Source: Viola odorata (taxonomy: Eukaryota > Streptophyta > Magnoliopsida > Malpighiales > Violaceae). Taken from it: 64,000 bases of DNA. The stretch is from the NCBI GenBank assembly GCA_963691705.1, contig OY829538.1, forward strand, positions 20,114,443 to 20,178,442, given 5' to 3'. Positions 29,843 through 40,719 of this stretch are shown here, piece after piece. Both the position numbers and the translations under genes were made by a program. The notes below the pieces were generated by a model that was not told where the DNA came from, did no database searches, and saw only the letters and a list, made by a program, of their open reading frames with translations. How positions within the stretch are numbered: position 1 is the first letter of the stretch; every line of letters begins with the position of its first letter.

Positions 29843-31905
29843 ATGGCACTACCCAAGAGGGTTGTTAGAGGAACATGGGGATGTGGCCGCAACTCCACTA
29901 CTCCGGTCACCATGACTCTTTACTAGCACCACCACTTCTTATCCCTTCATAAATAAACCAAGAAGTAACCGACCCAGCTATCCCAAACACACCTCTAACC
30001 AACCTCTCACCAAATCTTCCAACTATAAAAATGACAGACGAATCAACTCAGGCAAATCCAGCTCAAGCTAAAACTTCCCAGCAGAGGAAGGACGACTCAA
30101 CGAAAGCTTTTGCTGTGGCAATCCTAGTAACAATGGACGTCTTCTCTGAATCCACTCTAAATAAATCACCAGTACCAGCACCGCAGGTTATCTCTCCAAA
30201 GAAATCCAGCAGTGCCGAGAAAGTGGATTTTGACGATGTTGTAGCTCAACCAGTTTTCAGCTGAGGAAGCCCAACCTCTAGAAGGGTATGTCAATGAGCC
30301 CTATTTGGAAGATAGGGACATATCACCAGTGGAAGATTAGTTCCAAGAGGAAAGAGAAGAAGAGAAGGGAGAAGAGAGCGAAGTCAAAAAATAAGTGGAA
30401 GAGACGATCGAGCTCAAACCTGTGCCCAAGATGACCACGTCAAAGAAGATCTTCCTGGAATTACTAAAAGAATCGACCGAGGAGGAGAAGGAAGAAGAAG
30501 AGGAGCCGAGAGAGCCTCTCGAGTGATAGTGACTAAACCTCTAATCCTGGGTTCAAACCCAATTAGAAGGAGATTCAGCAGCTTGAATCGGAGACTAAGT
30601 CAAACAAAATTCCTCTGTCCACCCTGATGAAAAGGAGAAGAGTAGAGACAGAGGTCGATCAACTAGCTGAAAGAAAGACTAGGAACCGAATGGACAGAAT
30701 CCTGGTCTTGGCCGAAAGTGACTCTCTCTTGGCCAAAAACATGGCCAAGAACGATGCAGTGAGCCATTCACACAATTTTATTTTCACTTACTAGATATTC
30801 TAGGCTTGTTTGCTAGAATTAAGAAAATTGTGCATAATATAGGTTGGGAATCTGTTTTCTTTCTTGAGCATTCTACATATACTGAGTTGTGCTTAGAATT
30901 CTATTCAACTTTCTGGTTTGATTTCAACATGCTAGCTATAAAAGGGAAAAATCATTTAGATTTGAATGCTAGTGATGTTGTTAACTTCAGATTAGTTGAG
31001 AAATGGTCTCATATGTCTATACATGTATTAAATGTTTTGGTTGGTTTTGTGTCTGCTGTTTAGCTCAACTCTGATTGGTATGTAAATTCTTGGTATGAAA
31101 TTCCTAAAAACTAGAACAATGATGATGCCTTTAGGACCCTCAGTGGTGACTCTAAGGCACATTTTGATAAAAACTCCAAAGTCCACATGCTTAAAGACCC
31201 TGCACTTAGGATTTTGCATAGGGATTTATCTATTAGTTTTTATAGGAATTCCAACATTTTTTGTGCTTTCTATAGGTAGGAACTATTTATACTTTGGTGC
31301 ATGCAATATGGTCAGAAATTCAGTCTTGGTTACTAGTTAGCTAAGCAACTAGTTTCTGCTAAGAACAAAATGGTTTTAGGTTCCTCGATAACCCAACTAG
31401 CTTTGAAATCTAGGAACCTAGACATTTCCATTGCTGACCTACATGACTCTTGTGATCATAAACTGTTATATTTAAAATCTCTTCACCGAATGAGATATTT
31501 TCACTTGGAGAGAGGTATTGTCTATTATAATATAGGTTGTACACCGGAGGATGAACAAATATTTGTGCAAAAGCACAATGGAAAACACAAGTTGACCCCT
31601 TTGAAATTCCCTGCAGCAGCAGATGATATGCAGTAGGGAGACCGAGATGATGTTTTTGGCTAAGAGACTGGCCAAGGAGTTCCAACTTCAACTTCTGCCA
31701 CTCAGCAACTTGAACCAGGATGAATGGTTGCAATTTTGGATCAATAGAGGGATACAAACAAAATCCTCCAGACCTTCATTGTTGCCTAGAATCAAGCAGC
31801 TTCTCTACAAACATCCTTCCTGGAGTGCATCATATCCCTCAACAAGAAGTTTGATTATCTCTTCCCACTAAGTCAAGCTCCACCATCACCTCCTCCACTA
31901 CCATC
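29843..31905 (+). pseudogene. Athila ORF (env-position gene), decayed
   Basis: A plus-strand gene downstream of integrase begins MALPKRVVRGTWG at 29843 and is broken by many stops. Recognisable parts: an acidic serine-rich segment (30031-30264), a block at 30806-31063 reading VHNIGWESVFFLEHSTYTEL and CLEFYSTFWFDFN, which resembles the Pfam ATHILA ORF-1 family (GW...Y-x-x-L-x-x-E-F motif), and downstream fragments at 31370-31636 and 31623-31871. In Athila elements a gene in this position was once discussed as envelope-like; I see no membrane segment that would support such a role here. Confidence 0.55.
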
Positions 31906-32012
31906 AACTTGAACCTTGCTCCTAGTTGTTTCTTTCTTTTTATATTTTTTTTATTTTTAGTTTTCTGCTTGCTTGTTCTCCCTCTCCTACACATTGAGGA
32001 CAATGTTTCCGA

Positions 32013-32026
32013 TAAGTGTGGGGGAG
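32013..32026 (+). promoter_or_regulatory. Internal PPT-like box of the outer element
   Basis: TAAGTGTGGGGGAG is identical to the 3' PPT of the same element at 57375-57388. With the nested insertion removed, the two are about 1.1 kb apart. Confidence 0.45.
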
Positions 32027-32357
32027 GATTTTTACTATGTATATTGTGTTTGAGTGTTTTTGATGTTATGCATGTTGTAGTTATTTTTTCCAGTTTTAGG
32101 TTTAACTTTTAAATTTTTGCATGATTTTCTCTTTTAATTTTTGTGTGTTTTTAGTTAGTCTTTGCATGATTTCTTGTACACTATGTTGAACAAATTAGAA
32201 CTCCCTTTTTTCTCTTGAAAATTTACCTCAACACCCAAAATGCACTTGACCCTTGAGTATTCAAATCCATGTTTTATTATCAGGGCAACCATATGAGTGT
32301 AACATGTTTAATGCTTGTAACAACATATATCCTAACGTTGTTTAACATCTTGCTCAT

Positions 32358-33759
32358 TGATTGAACATTAATTTCTCGTACTTTTACTGTCTAATTACTC
32401 ATAAATGGGGCAGTAAAGCTATTGATTTCTATGGATTCTCCCCACTTTTGCAGAATTACTTGGAAGCGCAATAATTGAAGGACAACAGCAACAGGAGATG
32501 GAATCTGGCATTCAAATCTGTCTTGGCCGCGAACTTGGCCAAGAAAGTTGACAGAGGCATACTATAGTAGGAGACTTGAGAACGCGAGTCGGCAGTTGCA
32601 GTGGATGCGAAATTTGAGGGATTTGCGATCACGACTGGAAGAATCCCTCTTGAACAATATTTGATTTTTCTCAAACAATTATCTTTATCTATTATCTTTA
32701 TCTTTTTATTTTGAAAAAGATAGAGTTAGAGTAGGACTAGAAGACAACTTATGTTAAAAGTTGTTGGAATCCCTTGTTGAAGGGGACGCTCATTTTCTCT
32801 TTTCTCTGAACACATTTCACGTTCTGCTCTATAACTTTCCAGTTTGAAATTTACATATTCAACTTCTTTTATGCAAATAATTTTATTTTCTTCCATGAGT
32901 ATGTTTAAACACCTAGTCTTGGTAAGGGTTGAATGAGTCATGTTTCTTATGCTTTGTGAGATCTGACTATCTTTAAGAGTCTTTACATCTGTAATTATTT
33001 TATTTCCTGGTTTAACAAATCGCTTACTTGTTAGAATTAAGAATTGATCACTCTTAGATTTTAGCTTGGGAGTTGAAGTCAGCCTAGAAGGGGACGAGCG
33101 AAACCGAATAGGCCGAGTAGATAGCTAGTCTCGTGAAAGCTAATGGAAATAAGTGATATAACTCAGACCAGATTGACAACCTAAGGCCTCGACTGGGAGG
33201 TAGCTTGAGTTAGGTGTTGTGTTCCCCTAAGTCATTGAGGAAGCGAACATCCAATCAAGACAACAGCTAAAAGAGTAAACCCTTTAGCCATCAAGGTGCT
33301 CTTTGGTTAGGATTACCAAGAATGGGAGCACCCACTAGGTAATTAGAAGAAGAGGGAAGTAGGAGTGTACAAGAGTCCTTGCACTCTATAGCAGCACTAT
33401 GGAGGTGGAGATGAACACCATTGAATCAGTGATCAAAGGATAAGAAACGCAACTCTCAAATCGCCCTTACTAGGAATTTCCCACCAACTGAATTTCTAAC
33501 CCAGATACTTTATCTTGGCCAAGCCTTTGACCAATTTTATTTTACTGTTTAATTGTTATTCTTTTGTTTTCAGTTTCAGAATCAGCCAAACAACTCTAGT
33601 GACGAGGAAGTCAACCAAGAACTACACAACTTTAGAAGTCTCTATGGACGATCCTCTTACCACGATCTGCAAACCCTTTGAGGGTCATGATAAGTTGTAA
33701 TTCTCCTCTATTTCACACCCATTTATACAACTATTTTTTACGCTCTCGACAGGTGATCA
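32358..33759 (+). repeat. 5' LTR of the Athila-like element
   Basis: It starts TGATTGAACATTAATT and ends CTCTCGACAGGTGATCA. It aligns with 51558-51595 plus 55221-56587; in the 118-bp stretch I compared by eye there are about nine differences, indicating an old insertion. Confidence 0.85.
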
Positions 33760-33782
33760 AATTTTAGCGTCGTTGCCGGGGA
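33760..33782 (+). promoter_or_regulatory. Primer-binding site region
   Basis: Directly after the LTR the sequence reads TTTTAGCGTCGTTGCCGGGG, one or two changes from the GGCGCCGTTGCCGGGGA leader typical of Athila elements. Confidence 0.65.
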
Positions 33783-33827
33783 CTTCTAACGGTGTTTTAT
33801 AGTTTTTATTTTTATTTGTCTAGTTGA

Positions 33828-35440
33828 TGACCAGATCCTCCAAAGAAGAACTAATCCCATAAAATCCAGAGCTCACTAGGACCGAAACACAGATCAGAAA
33901 GAAAGCCAAGAAAAAGTTCCAAGACTAGAGCGAATCAGAAGTTTCTAGTTCACAGATAAACTATAGCTCCAACAACGAACTTGGCCAAGTCGTAGGCTAA
34001 GAAGAAGAACAATTTCAAGTCATGGCAGAGAACCCACAAGAGCGGACTATGAGGGAGCTGAACAGAGGAGCCAAATAGGAGATTTACTCCTATATTCAGC
34101 TAGCCCCAATACTAAATGATTGGTCTTTAAAGACCAACATAATAGCCAACCTCACTAAATTCCACGGCCACTCAAATGAAAACCCATACACACACCTAAG
34201 GAACCTACATCTTCAATCTGAAACCTTAAAACCAGTCGTTATTCTCATATAGAGAGCCAAGCAGAAGCCATTTCCATGGTCCCTTGAGGATTCAGCCAGG
34301 AACTGGTTTTACAGTCTTCCACATAACACCATCACCACATGGGCTGAGATGTCTTCAGTATTTCTCAATAAATATTGGAATGCAACCAAGGCGGGGGCGG
34401 CCAAGAAGAACTTAGTTTCTATCTAACAGCGAGGCAACAAGAGCCTTAATGAGTATCACCAAAGGTTCCGGGACTTACAGGATATTTTTCCTACACATGG
34501 AGTGGCTGACCAAGCCTTAGTCTAGTATTTTTATGACGGAATGTGCCAGAAGGATAAAGAGCTAGTAGATGCCGTAGCTGGGGGAGCCTTACAGGATCTC
34601 ACTTCAACCCGGGACTAGCTACTACTCTAGACAATGGCTGACAACTGCCGTAACAACACATCCGCAGAGAGAAATTATGTTCCTTCTAATTTAAATGCTA
34701 TTTATGTTGATTGAGATCAATCCCCAATAAAAATTGACTGAGATTTCTAACATGCTCCATAATCTCTCTGCAGGTACATCAATGTCGACGGGAATCCCTA
34801 AACAGGTAGCCTTAGTGTGTGGGATACGCTAGCAGCAAGACCACCCAACTCATAGTTGCTATGTGGTGCAACATCCTAGAGATCCAGCCTAAGTCAACGC
34901 AGCATACGGATACAACCAGGGGCAAAAATTCCCCCACGAAAGTAACCAATACTTCTGGAGGAACTACCCGCTGAAATGGCAGCAGGACCCACCACAATAA
35001 AATTAGGCTACACCTCAGCAATTCCAGCAGCCACAGCAACCTTAACAATCCCCTATCAACTTCCAACATTTTGTACTTAAACCCCCGCAGAATCAGAACT
35101 ATGTTCCCCAATTGCCACCTACACCTCAAGCTTTAAAGATCACTTGTGTGCCGATAGAAGAAACTCTTCAAAAGTTCATGCAGGAAACCCAAACCATCCT
35201 GGTAGAGATGCAGAAGTAGATCACTCAGCGAACACAAAAGCAGCTAGAAACCCAGGGCAGATTACCCTCAACCACGGTGGACAATCCAAAGCACAATATC
35301 AGTGTTATCAACCTTAGTAGTGGGAGTGTACTGCTAGAGAGGGAGGGGGTAAAAATAGACCAACAGATGAAGGCAGAGACATTGCAGAAGGATGAGGAAG
35401 AAATCCAGACAGAGTCAAGCCTCTCACCAAATCTAGCAAC
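33828..35440 (+). pseudogene. Athila-type gag, decayed
   Basis: From an ATG at 33828 (MTRSSKEELIP) the gene reads through many stop codons. The core is recognisable as retrotransposon gag: ANLTKFHGHSNENPYTHL, then PWSLEDSARNWFYSLP, TTWAEMSSVFLNKYWNATKA, NEYHQRFRDLQ and DAVAGGALQDLT, all Athila-lineage words. A proline/glutamine-rich part follows (about 34900-35130). It stops at 35440, where the Ogre LTR starts. Gag would form the virus-like particle core in an intact element; this copy cannot be translated. Confidence 0.75.
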
Positions 35441-36363
35441 TATTGATACCCGAATTTTGACGTCATTTTTATTTAATTTTAGCATTTCTGTTATTTAGTT
35501 AATTTACTGTCATTTTTAGTTGATTTAATGTCGCTAGCATTCTTAGGTGTTTCGTTGCATTTTAGCATCATCGTTAGCATCGTCAGCTTTCGAAATCACA
35601 TTTTTAATTTTTCGGCACATATTTTCATTATTATTACCATTATTATTTTTAGCCTTAAAAACCACATTTTTGACTATCCGGCAGTCGTTTGCTAGTTTTT
35701 TCTTCGTTTTAGGCCATCACCTGAATTTTAGGATTTTTAATATTTTAGCGCATTTTTTAGTATTTTTATTATTTTATTATTATTCGAGCTTTTATTGGAC
35801 CCGAGTAAGTCCGCTCGGACAATAGCTTGACTTTAAAATGTTTTCCATCAACTAGTTGCTAGATTTTTTTCTGGTCGCAACGGTCTACAACGATTCGTGT
35901 AATTTTCAGCGTAACGTTATTATTTTTCCGTTCAAATGTTTCACGTTTTTGAACGCGAAAATAAACACGCTAAACGAGAAATTCTCGTCACTCGTTGTAG
36001 ACGGTTAAACCCGTCATATTTTTCTCTACGCGCCGGTACCTTCGGCTCGGAAAGTCAGAACGTTTGGTCGCGGGAACCGGCTCTAGGCCATTTAAATCAG
36101 ATAAAATGCCATTTGATCATGGCCATTGATCTGGTCAACCAAGGAAAGTCAACCAGATGAATGGCCCTTGAATTAATGTGCATAATGCACATGCACAGTG
36201 CACGCACGAGGAAGGCAACGGAAGTCCTCGCCCGAGTCACCTGCTCCCATCGCGTCCTAGCCCCCTAGCCCTCCGCCATCATCACCGCTCCCCTAGCCCA
36301 GCCAGCGCACACCCCCGGCCACCACGCGCAGCTCCTTCGGCCGGCCATCCACGCGTTCTTCGG

Positions 36364-36373
36364 CTATAAATAG
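36364..36373 (+). promoter_or_regulatory. TATA box of the Ogre LTR
   Basis: CTATAAATAG lies in a GC-rich promoter-like region (36200-36400) and is conserved at 49236 in the 3' LTR. An AATAAAAACC word follows about 45 bp downstream. Confidence 0.6.
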
Positions 36374-37249
36374 CCACGGCCCCTCAACGTAAAAAAGGTC
36401 CGAAATTTTTCAATAAAAACCACACTGCCCATCCCCATTTTCCCGCCCCGTTCACGCACCCTCACTCCCGTTCCTCCGTTCGCACGCAGCAGCGGCAGCA
36501 CTGTAAGCATTCTTTCCCTTATTTTCCTTTTAAAATTTCGTTTAACACATTAGTTAATTAATTAAGCCTTAAAACTTGCTGCAAGCCCTTGGTTTTCAAC
36601 TTAATTTCACCATACTAACTTTAGTTTAAATTATCGTGGCTTAGTTTAATTGTTTCGTCAATTAACGTATATATGCATTGCTTCTTTTCCTTCAAAAATC
36701 TTGCTGTTTTCATGTCCATTTTCTTGCTGTGATTGTTTGTTTGTACTGCTGGAGGGGAGAGGAGTCGTTTGGGCCAAGAAACAGGCGAATCGGATGCCTG
36801 GTTCATCACCTCCGTCGCCGGTAGTGGCGCCGGCGATGAGAGGTTGAAGAAGTTGTTGATCGGGCCGCATGGCCTTCGCGCAAAGAAATAAAGGAAAGGT
36901 GATGGGCTTGGCCCATCACCATTAAAATTAATTCCCTTGGGCCAGGAATTGTTCCTGTCCCATTTCTCCAAACTTCCAAGCTGGGCCCAGCCCATTTATA
37001 TTTTTCCGAGCCTTCGAGTCGTCATTTTTTTACGTAAAATGCTAACATGCTTCGTATGATTATTATTTGTGATATGTGCTATTTTTCCTATATTTTTATA
37101 CATGAATTGTTTAGTTCACTTTTTTGTAAAATATTTCGTATGCTTATTTTTGCATCAAGTTGTTTATCGAATTGTTTTTTTGTACGTGAATTGCTCATTT
37201 CTTATCGTGATATTTAATTTCATGTTATCTAACTTCAGTCATTTATGTT

Positions 37250-37690
37250 CGGCAATTTAAATTCAGTTACCTATTTTACCGCCTACATGGTCGGTCGCAT
37301 TTTAATTCTCGTAAATATTCAACTGCTTTAATTTTTCGCAAAACTGCTGGAAATCCTTCCGCAAATTATCAACTGTTTATTTTTCCGTACTTTACTTTTC
37401 CGCACTTTAAATTTCAGCAATTTACTTTCGGCAATTTAAATTCAATACCGCCTACATGGTCGGTCGCATTTCAATTTTCGTAAATATTCAACTACTTTAG
37501 TTTTTCGCAAACTGCTGGAAATCCTTCCGCAAATTATCAACTGTTTAATTTTCCGCACTTTAATTTTCCGCACTTTACTATTACGCACTTTACTCTTCTG
37601 CACTTTAATTTTCCGCAATTTACTTTCGGCAATTTAAATTCAATACCGCCTATATGGTCGGTCGCATTTTAATTCTCGTAAATATCAACT
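37250..37690. repeat. About 180-bp tandem repeats in the Ogre LTR
   Basis: TACCGCCTACATGGTCGGTC occurs three times (about 37279, 37446, 37645, the last with one change), each followed by AATATTCAACT-type and CGCAAACTGCTGGAAAT words. The array is repeated in the 3' LTR at 50150-50590. Confidence 0.75.
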
Positions 37691-37879
37691 GCTTTAATTT
37701 CTCGCAAACTGCTGGAAATTCTTTCGCAAATATCCACTGTTTATTTTCCGCAAATATCAACTGTTTATTTTCTGCAAATATCCAACTGCTCATTTTTGCA
37801 TATCAACTTGTTTTATTTTCTGCCAATCATCAACTGCTTTAATTCCCTATAAATCGTCAACCACATTTAATTTTTTTCG

Positions 37880-38240
37880 CACTTATCAAAACAACATTTA
37901 AATTCTCGCATGCTTAAAATCAATCATTTTTTGCATGCAATCACACAACATTTAAATTCTCGCATGCTTAAAATCAATCATTTTTCGCATGCAATCACGT
38001 TAGCATTTAAATTCTCGCATGCTTAAAATCAATCATTTTTCGCATGCAATCAACGTAGCATTTAAATTCTCGCATGCTTAAAATCAATCATTTTTCGCAT
38101 GCAATCAACGTAGCATTTAAATTCTCATATGCGTAAAATCAATCATTTTTCGCATGCAACCAACCCAGCATTTAAATTTTCGTATGCTTAAAATCAACCA
38201 TTTCTCGCATACAATCATGTCATCATTTAAATCTTGTATG
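37880..38240. repeat. About 52-bp tandem repeats in the Ogre LTR
   Basis: Units with ATTTAAATTCTCGCATGC and AATCATTTTTCGCATGCAA occur about seven times and decay to the right. The 3' LTR carries the same array (50765-51057) and is broken inside its last unit. Confidence 0.8.
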
Positions 38241-39260
38241 TATTAAATAGATCGTTCTTGCATGTAATCAACTGTCGTCATTTATTTTCCTACACTTATC
38301 ATGTCATCATTTAAATCTCGTATGCGTAAAATTCATCATTTTACGTATGCAATCAACTGTCATTTAAAATTTTCGCACTGTTAAAATTGCTTAGTTATTT
38401 CTCAAGCTATCACTAACACTCTCCTTTTGTAGGTTAATTTCAAGCTTCGCTCGAAAGTACGCCTCACAAGTCCTTTTTATTTATTCGATGCTTTCTGCAA
38501 ATATCAACTGCACGCATGATATATAGAATTGCTAGAACTAAAATCAACTCACATGAACAACGTGTTTAAAGACTTGCTTAAAATGCCATGTTCATATGAT
38601 TTCAAATTCTCGCTTGTATTGACTGCATGTACATGGGGACTTTCAATCCCACATCAGTTTTCCACTTCAAAAATCTATCATTCAAATTTGTACTCTGTTA
38701 GCAATCCATGTTAGGATCACGTAGTAATTAGTTTAATCATGCATGACCCGATGATGAAAAAAGAGGGCGCTCATTCAGTCTTACGGAAAATTCAGTCCCA
38801 TTACGTTACGGTCAGGAATAATCAATCGATCTTGATAAACGGTAATCCCGTCCGAAAGATCTTTTTATTATTCTTGAACGGTCACGATCATAGAAAAGGC
38901 TAAAGTGACGATTCCTCTGAGGGCCCCCTTTTTCAAAACACATTTTATCAAACACCTTTTTAAACACCTCTCTCATCAACCGGTAACCGATTTCGGATGT
39001 GACTCGGGTGCCTAACACCTTCCCGAGACCATAATACGACCCCGAACCTTTGTCTGGGGTCCAGACCCCTTTTTTTGTGCCTTTAGTTTTTTTTTACTTA
39101 TTATATTTCCTATGCCATGACGATTAGGGTTCCCTAAGCCTAGCAACTAAATTAGGGTGGCGACTTTATTGCATGCTGCTAGGCGTCCTTTTACGCCGAG
39201 CATCTGAAGGTCTCAAATTTCGTTGCACACTCCCGAATTTTTAATTTTCGGGGCGCGACA

Positions 39261-39283
39261 GTTTGGCGACTTCACTAGGGACT
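39261..39283 (+). promoter_or_regulatory. Primer-binding site of the Ogre-like element
   Basis: GTTTGGCGACTTCACTAGGG follows the LTR at once. TGGCGACTCxxCTGGGGA leaders are typical of Ogre/Tat elements (tRNA-Arg type primer, from family knowledge). Confidence 0.6.
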
Positions 39284-40719
39284 TTAGGGTCAGAGCCGGT
39301 TTTATCTTTTTAGAGAGGTGTTTTATTTGTTTATTTATTTGCTTTGATCAATTGCTGGTCTGTTCATTTATTTGCTTTATCAATTGTCATATGCATTTCA
39401 TAGCGCCCTACACCCAGGGGACAATTACCAAAATAGGAGGGTAGTAGTGACGCCCTAGGACACACGTCCTGGGTAGTGTTCACCAATCCCAACTCGGATG
39501 AACCCCTAAAGCCAGTCGAAAGGTTATACGATTTCGCAAGAAATCGGGAGACTGGACGGCACTTTAGGGACCTTTTCATGGTATCATCCGGGAACCATTC
39601 AAGCCAGTTAGAAATGTCGGAATCAGAGCCCCAGCACGTGCATCATGATTTTTCTGTTATACGAATTGTAAATTTTCTGACACGTGCAGGTTACTTGGCG
39701 TTTAAAATTTTATTTTTGTCCCACAGGACCCGTTTTGCTCATTCAATATGTCAGCACATACACTACTTTCACTTGATACTTTCGGGGAACAAAGTTTCAA
39801 CGATCAGACACTACAAAGCCGAATTGCCGCTTTAGAGGCTGAGTTAGAGATGAAGAAAGGGGAGTTGGCTTCGATGGAGTACCTTTGGCAGAACCAAGAA
39901 GACTTGGACGCCCAGGAATGACACCTTCAGGGAAAGGCTCGGATATCGGCAGATCTTTTCTTTTTAACTAGGACCCCTGATTTCATCTATCTTAGCCATT
40001 TTTGATGAATTTAGGAAGTTGGCAAGTTTACCATATTTTGTAAACACTTTTTAATAAAGTCGTACTCTTTCGGATATTTATTAAATCGCCTCGTCTTTTC
40101 CATATCAACTACCCCTCCAATACAAACTCAAAAAAAAAAAACCATCGCAAAATAAAAAGAGAAAATCCCTCCGATAAAACACAATCGTCTCACCAAAATT
40201 TTGAAAAATCAGACCAAGTATTCAAAACATCCGAGTATCGCTCACTCATGGCCATGTCTTCCTAGTTTATCACCAAAAAAAAAAAAAAAAAAACTCCAAG
40301 TTCATAAAAAGATTGTTGTCTCTCCCCTCAGTTGAGTTCACCAGGCATCAGGCCTTGCATCGTCAAAAGTATAGCGTAAAAGAGGTTTTCCTAGCATGGC
40401 GACGTTGGTTGCCCCTGCTGATTTGGGTTTCGCCGTTAGCATCTCGGATCGGCTTCATATCGTTGGAATGTATAGAGGCTTCCTTCGTATCTTGTCAACC
40501 ACTGGGATTCCTCGCCTCTCCGACCGCCCTGAAAATATCAAGTGAAAGTGTGGCCGGAAAATGAATGAGCAACGTGGAGGCCTCATGATTGCATATCACC
40601 TGTATATCCTCACTTGTATTTACTTTTTCTGTGTTTTTCCCTTTTTCAGGTTCACGATAGCTCCTCGGAAGCAAGCTACTCCGCACAGGCTCCCTCTAGC
40701 TAGACTTCAAAAATTAAAA
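39284..40719 (+). other. Leader region of the Ogre-like element
   Basis: It holds no long intact gene. A short coiled-coil-like frame at about 39800-39921 (RIAALEAELEMKKGELASME) ends at TGA and may be a relic of the Ogre upstream ORF1. An A-run lies at 40276-40293 and a polypyrimidine-CAG acceptor-like sequence ends near 40650, upstream of gag, so a leader intron is possible. Confidence 0.45.

Larger units (their letters stand above)
28807..32352 (+). mobile_element. Outer Athila-like gypsy element, left part
   Basis: The plus-strand order is integrase C-terminus (28807-29395), spacer, Athila ORF (29843-31905), PPT-like box (32013-32026). It is interrupted at 32353-56592 by a complete Athila-like element and continues to its own 3' LTR (57390-58736). 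The 5' half and 5' LTR are missing; the left edge is the CACTA end at 28806. Confidence 0.7.
35441..39260 (+). repeat. 5' LTR of the Ogre-like element (3820 bp)
   Basis: It starts TATTGATACCCG (TG mutated to TA; the 3' LTR has TGTTGATACCCG) and ends TTTTCGGGGCGCGACA. TATA box CTATAAATAG at 36364, AATAAA near 36411. It contains two internal tandem arrays. Against the first 155 bp of the 3' LTR I count about four differences. Confidence 0.85.

Noticed and set aside
29843..31905. Functional envelope gene
   Set aside because: Although in the env position of an Athila-like element, it is full of stops and shows no signal peptide or transmembrane segment.
35547..35825. Hydrophobic 92-residue frame, also at 48425
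   Set aside because: T-rich LTR sequence; phenylalanine/leucine runs arise from TTT and TTA/CTT codons, not a membrane protein.
36621..36995. 124-residue minus-strand frame, also at 49493-49867
   Set aside because: Its repetition reflects the two Ogre LTRs; it lies in the promoter/R region and has no recognised domain.
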